Assembly (NCBI RefSeq): GCF_018100795.1
Contig: NZ_JAGJDY010000006.1
Span: 124,001 to 188,000, forward strand
Length of the DNA: 64,000 nt
Direction of reading: 5' to 3'
From: Alteromonas sp. MMG017
GTDB taxonomy: Bacteria; Pseudomonadota; Gammaproteobacteria; Enterobacterales; Alteromonadaceae
In this document: positions 28,320-37,563 of the stretch, piece after piece
How positions within the stretch are numbered: the first letter of the stretch is position 1
Layout of the letters: each line of letters opens with the position of its first letter
The notes under the pieces: generated by a model
The model's database searches: none
What the model was told of the DNA's origin: nothing
Seen by the model: the letters and a program-made list of their open reading frames with translations, nothing else
Program-made: the position numbers and the translations under genes

Positions 28320-29062
28320 GGTGTGATAACCTGCGGGTGCCACTGATGCTTGTATTCATCAGTCAAAGAGCCTTCATCGGTTAGAGTGTGGTTGCTACTC
28401 TGTAGTTTTTCAATAAATTCGTTACGGAAAATTGTTTTCGCACCTAACGAGCTAAGATGGTCCGTCGGCAACTGACAATCAATGAATGCCATCTTATTAC
28501 GTTTCATGTGCTCAACCAACGCTAGCATCGCCAATTTAGAGGTATTGCTTTGTTTGTGAAACATAGACTCACCGCAATACACTTTCCCTATACCTACGCC
28601 GTATAAACCTCCTACCAGCTCTTCACCGTCCCACACTTCAACAGAATGTGCTAAACCAAGCTGATGCAAATAGCTATAGGCTTTTTGCATGTCATCGGTT
28701 ATCCAGGTGTCTTGACTGGGGGCTTGTGAATTCGGGTTCTTACGAGGAATATTGGCACAGGCATTAATTACCGAATCGAATGTATTATTAAGAGTGACCT
28801 TGTAGCGCTTTTGTCGAGCTAGCTTGCGTAAACTTTTTGAACACACAAAATCATCTAATTCGATAATAGAGCGTGGGTTAGGTGACCACCACAGCAAGGG
28901 TTCATCATCGCTAAACCAAGGGAATATACCGCTAGAATAGGCCGAAAAAAGACGCTGGGCGCTAAGATCTGCGCCAAAGGCTAATAGGCCGTTTGGATCG
29001 TCAAGTGCTTCAGATACAGGGGGGAAAGGTGTATCAATGTCTAAATAAGGCAGCGCTATCAT
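28316..29062 (-). CDS. aat: Leucyl/phenylalanyl-tRNA-protein transferase
   Basis: A 248-residue enzyme that adds Leu/Phe to N-terminal Lys/Arg, completing an N-degron pathway with Bpt, ClpS and ClpA. Family motifs are GLLAFGADLS, AYSSGIFPWFS, PLLWWSPNPRS, HSVEVWDGEELVGGLYGVGIG and FIDCQLPTDHL. The ATG at 29062 (MIALPYLD) is preferred over an upstream TTG within the preceding hairpin. No clear ribosome site is seen. Confidence 0.95.
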   Translation of the reverse strand: MIALPYLDIDTPFPPVSEALDDPNGLLAFGADLSAQRLFSAYSSGIFPWFSDDEPLLWWSPNPRSIIELDDFVCSKSLRKLARQKRYKVTLNNTFDSVINACANIPRKNPNSQAPSQDTWITDDMQKAYSYLHQLGLAHSVEVWDGEELVGGLYGVGIGKVYCGESMFHKQSNTSKLAMLALVEHMKRNKMAFIDCQLPTDHLSSLGAKTIFRNEFIEKLQSSNHTLTDEGSLTDEYKHQWHPQVITP

Positions 29063-29075
29063 AAAAGGAAAGACA

Positions 29076-29102
29076 TCAAGCCCTGGCAATTGCAGGGCTT
29101 GA
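29076..29102. terminator. Hairpin between trxB and aat
   Basis: TCAAGCCCTG and CAGGGCTTGA form a perfect 10-bp stem with a 7-nt loop. On the minus strand it is followed by TGTCTTTCCTTTT, a poor U tract. It may be a weak terminator or attenuator separating trxB from aat-bpt. Confidence 0.5.
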
Positions 29103-29115
29103 AATCAAACAAGGC

Positions 29116-30731
<1,616 letters not shown>

Positions 30732-31181
30732 ATGTCACAGTCTGTGATTACAATGCTAAAAGATGGCCAGCACTATATGAAAACTTGGCCCGTCAAAAAA
30801 GAACTGTATGCCTACTTCCCCGAATGCCGGGTAGTTGCAGCCACGCGTTTTGCTATTAAAACCATGCCGCCTGTGGCAATACTTTCGTGTGCATTGTTAC
30901 TTCAGAATATGGGCACAGACTATATTCCGCAAACCATCACCATAGGTGCTTTCTTTTTAAGCCTTCCGCTACAAGGGTTATTGTGGTTGGGTCATCGTTC
31001 AAACCAATACCTACCACCGCAATTAAACAGCTGGTATCAAGATATTCACAGTAAAATGCGATCGGAAGGTTGCAACGTATCGTCGGTTAAATCGAAACCG
31101 AAATATAAAGAGTTAGCAGCGTTACTCAAAACCGCATTTAACGATTTAGATAACGTATTTACTAAACATTGGTTCCGCTAA
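30732..31181 (+). CDS. yfbV: UPF0208 membrane protein YfbV
   Basis: A 149-residue inner-membrane protein. The family start (MLKDGQHYMKTWPVKKEL) and PECRVVAATRFAIK precede two membrane helices (about 46-66 and 70-90), and the LPPQLNSWYQDIHSKM segment follows. YfbV/TerW-type proteins influence terminus-region behaviour or membrane properties in enterobacteria, but the role is not settled. A GAGGTGG ribosome site precedes the ATG. Confidence 0.9.
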   Translation: MSQSVITMLKDGQHYMKTWPVKKELYAYFPECRVVAATRFAIKTMPPVAILSCALLLQNMGTDYIPQTITIGAFFLSLPLQGLLWLGHRSNQYLPPQLNSWYQDIHSKMRSEGCNVSSVKSKPKYKELAALLKTAFNDLDNVFTKHWFR

Positions 31182-31267
31182 AATCCCGTTAGGTTCTGCT
31201 GTGCCCAGGTATGTTTGCTAGAGCTAGCGGGTTAATTTACAAAGTAACTGACTAACTGAATAAACAG

Positions 31268-31774
31268 CTAACTCACCACTTTCTCTTCTACAAGCACGCC
31301 ATTACATTTTCGGCACTTGTACTGCGCCCCTTTCAAAATTTTATTATGTCGTCTTATTGTTAGCTGGTGTGAACTGCAAAGGCAGGCATAGCTGAACTGC
31401 TTGCCAATAACGCCTTCAACATCAAAACTGTGGGTAGCGTTAGCCGGACGGTTAAACACATCAATCATAATGGCTTGCCATTCCACGCCGTGGGGCTTTA
31501 CCTTCTTGAACAACTGCCAAGTAAGCAAATGACTCACTTCATGAGGAATAACATCATCTATGAATTCCTGTTCGTTCTGTTTAAATAATTCGGGGTGCAA
31601 ATTAATGCGATTTTGTTGTAGAAACGCGGTGCCAGCATTTTTACCAGAGCGTCTAAAGGTAAGCGCAGGGCGGGGAAATGTACGCTTAAAATATTTATCA
31701 GCGCGTTGGTAGCAGCCTTCTACAGCATCAGCAATATGCTGACGCTGTAGAGAGGTTAAATCATGGCTTGCTAT
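31268..31774 (-). CDS. sprT: SprT family zinc-dependent protein, unusual start
   Basis: The frame encodes about 168 residues, matching SprT in length and sequence: GKNAGTAFLQQNRINLHPEL, the metal site VIPHEVSHLL, HGVEWQAIM, and a C-terminal zinc ribbon (CLC … CRKCNG). From the upstream in-frame TAA (31784-31786) to 31600 there is no ATG, GTG, TTG or CTG codon. The likeliest start is an ATA at 31774 with AAGG 7 bp before it. A TTG at 31600 would delete 58 conserved N-terminal residues. It follows sppA by 25 bp. Confidence 0.78.
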   Translation of the reverse strand: MASHDLTSLQRQHIADAVEGCYQRADKYFKRTFPRPALTFRRSGKNAGTAFLQQNRINLHPELFKQNEQEFIDDVIPHEVSHLLTWQLFKKVKPHGVEWQAIMIDVFNRPANATHSFDVEGVIGKQFSYACLCSSHQLTIRRHNKILKGAQYKCRKCNGVLVEEKVVS

Positions 31775-31799
31775 GGTAGTACCTTAACTGAGTTACTAA

Positions 31800-33665
31800 T
31801 TATTCTACTTGGCACTGCAAGCAAAGAATATAGGTACCCATGGGATCGTTCAGTTCGTTAAAGATATCGAACTCGCCAAGTACTCGTTTAAATTCATTGA
31901 TTAACGCAGAGTCTGAATTAGCAAACTGCCACTTTCCAACAAACGTAAAGGCTTGACCAAAGAACTCTTTCCAAAACAGCTCTTGTGCTGAAAGTGTACG
32001 CTGAACATAGAAAGTGTCGTAGTTATCTAGTGCAGCGAATTCTGCCGCCGCATTAACCGCGTCTTCTAACGTACCTAGCTCATCAACTAATCCAAGCTCT
32101 AGGGCGTCGGTACCAATCCATACACGACCTTGTGCAACGTCATCTACTTCATCTACCGTCATATCTCGAGCGTTCGATACTAAAGATAGGAAGTTGCCGT
32201 AACTCGTTTCAACATTACGTTGCAAAATTTGGCCAAATTCTGGCGCAAGAGGGCGTACTGCTGAAAAGCCTGCTAGTTCATTCGAGCCAACGCCATCACT
32301 GTGAATGCCTAAGTAATCAAGCGAGTTTTCGTATGTCATAAACATACCGAATACCCCGATAGAGCCAGTAATAGTGCTTGGGCTAGCAAATATGCGGTCA
32401 GCGTTTGCTGCAATCCAGTAACCGCCTGATGCAGCATACGTGCTCATAGAAACCACAACCGGTTTACCTGCGTTTTTCAACTCAAGTACTTCTTGGCGAA
32501 TAATCTCTGAACCTAATGTGCTGCCCCCTGGCGAATCTATTTGCAGTACTACTGCTTTCACGTTTTCATCTAAACGTGCTTTACGCAATAAGCGTGCGGT
32601 ACTGTCGCCGCCAATGGTGCCGGCTTTTTGATTGCCGTTTAAAATAGTGCCCTTTGCTACTACAATCGCAACTTGGTCGAGGTCACTGTTGATAGAAGGT
32701 AGGGGAGGATTAACGACTTTTAAGTAGGTGTTAAAGTGAGTGACGTTAACACCGTGATTGTCTTCGTTTTCGCCCACAAGACCAGTAAGTTCTACGCGAA
32801 CATCTTCACGGGTTTTAAGTGCATCTACCCAATTATTTTGTAAAGCGTAATTGGCAAAATCACCGCCAGCTTGTTCAAACTTAGCCAACAAGCCTTCTAG
32901 TGTTTCATCAAAGTTGGAAAGCGGAATGCCACGGGCAGCGGCAACGTCTTCTTTATATTGCTGCCAGTAACCGTCTAACCATTTACGCTCAGCTTCTTTA
33001 GCTGCTTCAGACATATCGTTGCGAATAAGTGGTTCTACGGCAGACTTATAAGTACCTACACGGAAAATGTGCGTAGTCACTTTAAGCTTTTCCAAGAAAT
33101 CTTTGAAATACATGCCATAACGACCATAGCCATCTAGCAGTAATGAACCCATAGGATTGAGATAAACCTTATTCGCATGCGCTGCAAGGTAGTACTGTTC
33201 TTTGGTGTAATAATCACCAATGGCATACACAGGCTTTTCAGAGGTTTTAAAATCGTTGATGGCTCGCGCTACCGTGCGAAGTTTATCTAAACCGCCGCCA
33301 GATAAACCTTGAAGGTCTAATACTAATGCTTTAATCCGTCGGTCTTGCTTAGCGTTTTCAATAACTTTTACCACATCACGCACAAGTACTTCTGGATTGT
33401 CAGGCTCTGAACCCATGGCATCTTGTAAAAACTGTTCAAACGGATCGACACTTTCTTTTTCAATAACGAGTTGTCCGTTCAAGGTAAGTAAAAGCGCACT
33501 ATTCGCTTTTACCGTAAGCTGGTCGTCTTCTTGAGAGGTAATCGCGATGATTATGCCAACAAAAATCACCAGAAAAATGACATTGAAAAAAAGCTTACGG
33601 GTGAAGTTTAAAACCGTCCACAGGCCAATAAATAAGGATTTAGTCCAGTTTCCTTTGGCAGCCAT
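31800..33665 (-). CDS. sppA: Signal peptide peptidase SppA, 67K type
   Basis: A 621-residue membrane serine protease with two tandem peptidase S49 domains. It digests cleaved signal peptides in the inner membrane. An N-terminal anchor spans about residues 20-45. The catalytic Lys is in GTYKSAVEPL (first domain) and the Ser in TYAASGGYWIAA (second domain). The C-terminus ends with a short CLQCQ tail. sprT follows directly. Confidence 0.94.
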   Translation of the reverse strand: MAAKGNWTKSLFIGLWTVLNFTRKLFFNVIFLVIFVGIIIAITSQEDDQLTVKANSALLLTLNGQLVIEKESVDPFEQFLQDAMGSEPDNPEVLVRDVVKVIENAKQDRRIKALVLDLQGLSGGGLDKLRTVARAINDFKTSEKPVYAIGDYYTKEQYYLAAHANKVYLNPMGSLLLDGYGRYGMYFKDFLEKLKVTTHIFRVGTYKSAVEPLIRNDMSEAAKEAERKWLDGYWQQYKEDVAAARGIPLSNFDETLEGLLAKFEQAGGDFANYALQNNWVDALKTREDVRVELTGLVGENEDNHGVNVTHFNTYLKVVNPPLPSINSDLDQVAIVVAKGTILNGNQKAGTIGGDSTARLLRKARLDENVKAVVLQIDSPGGSTLGSEIIRQEVLELKNAGKPVVVSMSTYAASGGYWIAANADRIFASPSTITGSIGVFGMFMTYENSLDYLGIHSDGVGSNELAGFSAVRPLAPEFGQILQRNVETSYGNFLSLVSNARDMTVDEVDDVAQGRVWIGTDALELGLVDELGTLEDAVNAAAEFAALDNYDTFYVQRTLSAQELFWKEFFGQAFTFVGKWQFANSDSALINEFKRVLGEFDIFNELNDPMGTYILCLQCQVE

Positions 33666-33766
33666 AAATTACATTACCTTCTGTTTGTTTAACTCTATTA
33701 TGTTACCGAATCGAAACTAGATCGCTAACTTATTTGTAATTGTTTGTGATTGTACCGCAAAGTCAC

Positions 33767-33976
33767 TCACTTATGGGCATTCTCGTCATCTGTGAGCCAT
33801 TGTGCAATCACTTCAGCGATGTGCTTATGATCATTCGCGCTTAGCTGCATCATCAAGTCGCCAGTGGTTTTTTTATAACCTACTTTTTTGTGCCCACGAA
33901 CGAACAACCGCTTAAGCGGTGATGATTTTTGCGTTCTTTGAGGTTGTTTTCTATTGTTAAGTGAAAGTTTATTCAC
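33767..33976 (-). CDS. Small hypothetical basic protein
   Basis: A 69-residue frame with a GTG start and AGGA 11 bp upstream. The first 40 residues are strongly basic (KRLFVRGHKKVGYKK) and the last 28 form an acidic helix (HKHIAEVIAQWLTDDE). I recognise no family. It is in a gap between sppA and the divergent DoxX gene, and could be genuine or chance. Confidence 0.45.
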   Translation of the reverse strand: MNKLSLNNRKQPQRTQKSSPLKRLFVRGHKKVGYKKTTGDLMMQLSANDHKHIAEVIAQWLTDDENAHK

Positions 33977-34036
33977 TTCATCACGTTCCTATAACTAGAC
34001 GTTAAAAACGAAGTCCCAATAACAAGGCTCTTGATA

Positions 34037-34654
34037 ATGATAAAGCAATTATACGCGAACCTCTTTAAAAAACTCAGTGTGGCAGATGGCGTACCATTAC
34101 TGTTGTTACGGCTCTATTTAGCCCCTGTAATGATTCAGGCTGGTTGGAACAAAGCCAGTAGCTTTTCGTCCATCGTTGACTGGTTTGGTAATGAAGACTA
34201 CGGACTGGGGTTACCATTCCCGCTCGTGCTTGCTTTTTTAGCCACGGCCGCTGAGTTAGTCGGCGGAATATTTTTACTGTTTGGTTTGCTTACACGCTTA
34301 GTCGCTATTCCGTTAATGGTAACCATGTTAGTGGCCATATTTACGGTACACATCGACAATGGGTGGTTGGCCATTGCTGATGCATCCTCTTGGTTAGCCG
34401 ATGGCACTATTTTAATGAACGACAGTGTGATGGCTGCTCCAGAGAAACTTAGTGCTGCAAAATCTCTACTGCAAACCTATGGAAACTATGATTGGCTTAC
34501 TTCCAGTGGCAGTTTGGTGGTGCTAAACAACGGTATTGAATTCGGTGCTACCTATTTCGTCATGTTACTGGTGCTATTTTTCTATGGTGGTGGTCGCTAT
34601 GTAAGTATTGATTATTTCTTTCGCCCTAAATTACAAGATAACGGCTTTAGGTAA
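34037..34654 (+). CDS. DoxX family membrane protein
   Basis: A 205-residue integral membrane protein of four main helices with the DoxX signature: LLLLRLYLAPVMIQAGWNK, then FLATAAELVGGIFLLFGLLTRLVA. The family is linked to redox or detoxification roles at the membrane; specific function is unknown. The ATG at 34037 is used (AAGG 9 bp upstream) in place of the TTG at 34031. A short hairpin follows its stop. Confidence 0.85.
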   Translation: MIKQLYANLFKKLSVADGVPLLLLRLYLAPVMIQAGWNKASSFSSIVDWFGNEDYGLGLPFPLVLAFLATAAELVGGIFLLFGLLTRLVAIPLMVTMLVAIFTVHIDNGWLAIADASSWLADGTILMNDSVMAAPEKLSAAKSLLQTYGNYDWLTSSGSLVVLNNGIEFGATYFVMLLVLFFYGGGRYVSIDYFFRPKLQDNGFR

Positions 34655-34668
34655 TTTGGCCTTGAAAT

Positions 34669-34690
34669 AGACCAGCTATGCTGGTCTTTT
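34669..34690 (+). terminator. Terminator after the DoxX gene
   Basis: AGACCAGC and GCTGGTCT pair around a 3-nt loop (TAT), with a short T run after (TTTTCTC). It separates the DoxX gene from the nitroreductase. Confidence 0.75.
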
Positions 34691-34747
34691 CTCATTATAG
34701 AACGTAGGATCTTCCTATAACGCTTTGTTCGATAATAGGATACTGAA

Positions 34748-35299
34748 ATGGATGCACTTACGTTACTGCTTAACAGAAGCTCTCAACCTAGACTTAATGC
34801 ACCTGCGCCGTCAGGTGATGCGCTTGAAAACATCATGCAAGCTGCACTTCGTGCCCCCGATCATGCGTGTTTAACACCGTGGCGTTTTATTGTTTGTGAA
34901 GGGAAAGGCTTAGATAAACTAGGCAGCTTATACGAGCAATCAGCTATCGATAACGATAAATCTGAAAAAGAAATTGAGCGGGCAGTGCAGTTACCACATC
35001 GAGCGCCTATGATTGTGGTGGCCATTGCTAAACATGTTGAGCATGAAAAAGTGCCACGCGTAGAGCAAATTGCTTCAGCGTCTTGCGGGGTGATGGCAAT
35101 GCAAATGGCTGCGGTAGCCCAGGGGTTCAATGGCATGTGGCGAACGGGGAGTTATGCCCATTGCGATACGGTAAAGCGTGGTTTTGATTTAAGCGATGAC
35201 GACGAAATTGTTGGGTTTTTATATTTAGGTACGCCAGCGTTTGAACCAGCAGCAAAACCAGAGCGTGATACATCTGACTACTTCGAATACTGGCGCTAA
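34748..35299 (+). CDS. NAD(P)H nitroreductase, YdjA-like
   Basis: A 183-residue small nitroreductase-fold flavoprotein. It matches E. coli YdjA along its length: MDALTLLLNRSSQPRL, RAPDHACLTPWRF, FRAPxIVVAIAK-type PHRAPMIVVAIAK, MAMQMAAVAQGFNGMWR, and VGFLYLGTP. It should bind FMN and reduce nitro or quinone-like compounds; the natural substrate is unknown. Confidence 0.9.
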   Translation: MDALTLLLNRSSQPRLNAPAPSGDALENIMQAALRAPDHACLTPWRFIVCEGKGLDKLGSLYEQSAIDNDKSEKEIERAVQLPHRAPMIVVAIAKHVEHEKVPRVEQIASASCGVMAMQMAAVAQGFNGMWRTGSYAHCDTVKRGFDLSDDDEIVGFLYLGTPAFEPAAKPERDTSDYFEYWR

Positions 35300-35432
35300 C
35301 TTTCAGTATTGGCGTGCTAATCACTTGAGAGCTGGGCTTCCGCTTCACGCCCAGTGTTATAGGGTTTTACATGGTTAATGTAGCAAACTTTGCGTTTCAG
35401 GCTTTTCATTACAGGCTTAGGTAGAAAGCTAA

Positions 35433-35463
35433 CCGTGCAGATAAGATAATTTTATCTGCACGG
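35433..35463. repeat. Perfect 12-bp inverted repeat
   Basis: CCGTGCAGATAA and TTATCTGCACGG are exact inverted copies around a 7-nt loop, between the convergent nitroreductase and DUF2797 genes. Neither strand has a T tract after it, so it is not a standard terminator. Confidence 0.8.
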
Positions 35464-35539
35464 ATCGAGCGGGAAAGCTATGTATTACACTTTAAGCCTC
35501 TTTTTAACCTGCATTTCAGCCTAGATTTTAAGCCAGATT

Positions 35540-36382
35540 TTATCCTACATGCAGATTTACATTGTAGCCGGCGTATTTACGGATGTTGATAACACGGTCG
35601 CCATCTAGCATCCAATATTGCCCTTTGATTCCAGTGAGTACACCTTCAAATTCTGGCGTCTTATCTAAGTTAATCGATTTTATTTTTTCAGGATAAGTAT
35701 CAACAGGGTAATGAATGTTATGCACTTCACCATCGGCTTCAGATACCGCTTGTATCCCTTTTGTCTGCTGAATTTCTGCTAAACCATCAGCAATTTTCGA
35801 CAATATAGTGGCTTTAAGCTCTAGTAAATCAACCTGATCTGGCGCACTTTTCAGCATAGTGCGCCAATTGGTTTTATCGCCAATATGTTCTTTGCAAAGC
35901 ATTTCCACAAGGCCGCTAGTGAGCCTGTCTGTTACGCGTAACATGACGGTGGCTTGAGTAGCGCCCTGATCCATCCAACGTGACGATACTCCATCGGTAA
36001 CGTGGCGAGTTATCCCCACTTTTACATTGCCTGTGTTAGCCAAGTACACAAAGTGCTCGCTAAAACAGTGCTCTTCGCCCCATTGAGGTTCTCGGCATGT
36101 CCCTTCATGGTAGTGACATTTTTCAGGCTTGATAATGCAACTATCACACTGAGCTAATGAAATTAAGCAAGGGTAGCAATAACCTTGGCTAAAACTTTTC
36201 TTGGTCTTTCTATTGCAATGTACGCAGTTAATGTCGCCCGTAAAATCAAGGGAAACCTTCTGTCCGATAACAGGGTTTATATCTACCTTATGTTCTCCAA
36301 TAGGAAGCTGGTAGTTAACCGTATTGTTGTCGTCAGCATGGGTGTGCATTTTTCTCAGCGCACCGCTATAAGATGTGGTCAT
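35540..36382 (-). CDS. DUF2797 family protein
   Basis: A 280-residue protein. A cysteine-rich region (INCVHCNRKTKK, YCYPCLISLAQCDSCIIKPEKCHYHEG arrangement) is followed by HFVYLANTGNVKVGITR, a GIY-YIG-like core. The family is widespread in marine gammaproteobacteria but uncharacterised; nucleic-acid binding is plausible from the zinc ligands and the GIY-YIG resemblance. It lies 9 bp downstream of ansA and is co-transcribed. An AGGAAT ribosome site precedes the ATG. Confidence 0.85.
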   Translation of the reverse strand: MTTSYSGALRKMHTHADDNNTVNYQLPIGEHKVDINPVIGQKVSLDFTGDINCVHCNRKTKKSFSQGYCYPCLISLAQCDSCIIKPEKCHYHEGTCREPQWGEEHCFSEHFVYLANTGNVKVGITRHVTDGVSSRWMDQGATQATVMLRVTDRLTSGLVEMLCKEHIGDKTNWRTMLKSAPDQVDLLELKATILSKIADGLAEIQQTKGIQAVSEADGEVHNIHYPVDTYPEKIKSINLDKTPEFEGVLTGIKGQYWMLDGDRVINIRKYAGYNVNLHVG

Positions 36383-36391
36383 GGTGTATTC

Positions 36392-37399
36392 CTATTCGCT
36401 AAGCTCGCCGCAGAGGTTCTGGGTAAGCTTGGCTTTAATGGTTTCAAACGGCAGATTCTTACTTAATAAGTAATGCAATTTTGCCAATGCGGCTTCTGGG
36501 GTCATATCGCTGCCAGATAACACGCCCACTTCCTGCAAACCATGCCCTGTAGCATATCCGCCCATGTTCACGCGACCGCGCATACACTGGGTGCAATTAA
36601 GCACGGGGATTTGTCGGTCTCGCGCATATTCTAATTGAGCAATGAGGGCTGGGTTTTGTGGTGCATTACCTACGCCGTAGCTTAATAAAATAAGTGCATT
36701 AACAGGTTGCTGTAGGGTGTTTTTAAGGACTTCTGAGGAAATACCAGGGTACAAGCTCACCATACCAATGGGTTGGGCTGTTACACTGGAAACCTTAAGG
36801 GGTTTATCCGACTCTGTAGCAAGTTCACCTGCTTTAACGCGTATATTAATACCCGCTTCAAGAAGAGGGGGGAAGTTGGGTGAGTCGAAGGCACTAAAAC
36901 CATCAGCATCTACCTTGCGACTGCGATTTCCCCGTAATAAGCGGTTATTAAAAAACAAACCCACTTCTGCAATAGGGAAGTTAGCTGCAACGTACAGCGC
37001 GTTTAACAGATTAACTTGGCCGTCAGAACGCAGCTCTGCAAGAGGAATTTGCGACCCCGTAACTATCACCGGCTTGGTTAAATCTTCCAGCATAAAACTC
37101 AGTGCCGAAGCGGTATACGCCATGGTATCTGTGCCATGCAAGATGATGAAACCGTCGTACTTATCGTAGTTTTCTGCAATGTCGTCGGCAATGCGCTGCC
37201 AGTCAGAAGGATCCATATCCGATGAATCTATCAGGTTATCGTACTCGTGCAGTGTGAATAATGGCATTTCACTGCGATGAAACTCCGGCATGTCATTCAA
37301 AGTATCGCCAAGGAAGCCTGCTGCAGGAATATAACCATGATCTGATGGCTTCATTCCGATGGTGCCGCCTGTATAGGCAATATAGATATGTTTACGCAT
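36392..37399 (-). CDS. ansA: L-asparaginase, type I (cytoplasmic)
   Basis: A 335-residue asparaginase converting Asn to Asp and ammonia. The two active-site motifs are intact: YTGGTIGM at the N-terminus and FIILHGTDTMAYTASAL. VTGSQIPL and RGNRSRKV are also typical. No signal peptide is present, so it is the cytoplasmic AnsA form. It is the first gene of a two-gene operon with the DUF2797 gene. Confidence 0.95.
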   Translation of the reverse strand: MRKHIYIAYTGGTIGMKPSDHGYIPAAGFLGDTLNDMPEFHRSEMPLFTLHEYDNLIDSSDMDPSDWQRIADDIAENYDKYDGFIILHGTDTMAYTASALSFMLEDLTKPVIVTGSQIPLAELRSDGQVNLLNALYVAANFPIAEVGLFFNNRLLRGNRSRKVDADGFSAFDSPNFPPLLEAGINIRVKAGELATESDKPLKVSSVTAQPIGMVSLYPGISSEVLKNTLQQPVNALILLSYGVGNAPQNPALIAQLEYARDRQIPVLNCTQCMRGRVNMGGYATGHGLQEVGVLSGSDMTPEAALAKLHYLLSKNLPFETIKAKLTQNLCGELSE

Positions 37400-37563
37400 T
37401 GCGTAACCTTACTTCTTTTGTGGGTTTAGGCAGAATGACGGCATTCTAACAGCCCGTAAAGTAAAGTCATCCTGTTCGCGCAAAAACCTTGTAATCAATG
37501 GGGGGAAACAGGCAATATTAGGCCGTAAATTAATAATAAATACACGACAGGTTATTTTTTATA

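Noticed and set aside
36717-37169. Plus-strand frame of 150 codons
   Set aside because: It is antisense to ansA, whose active-site motifs are intact.
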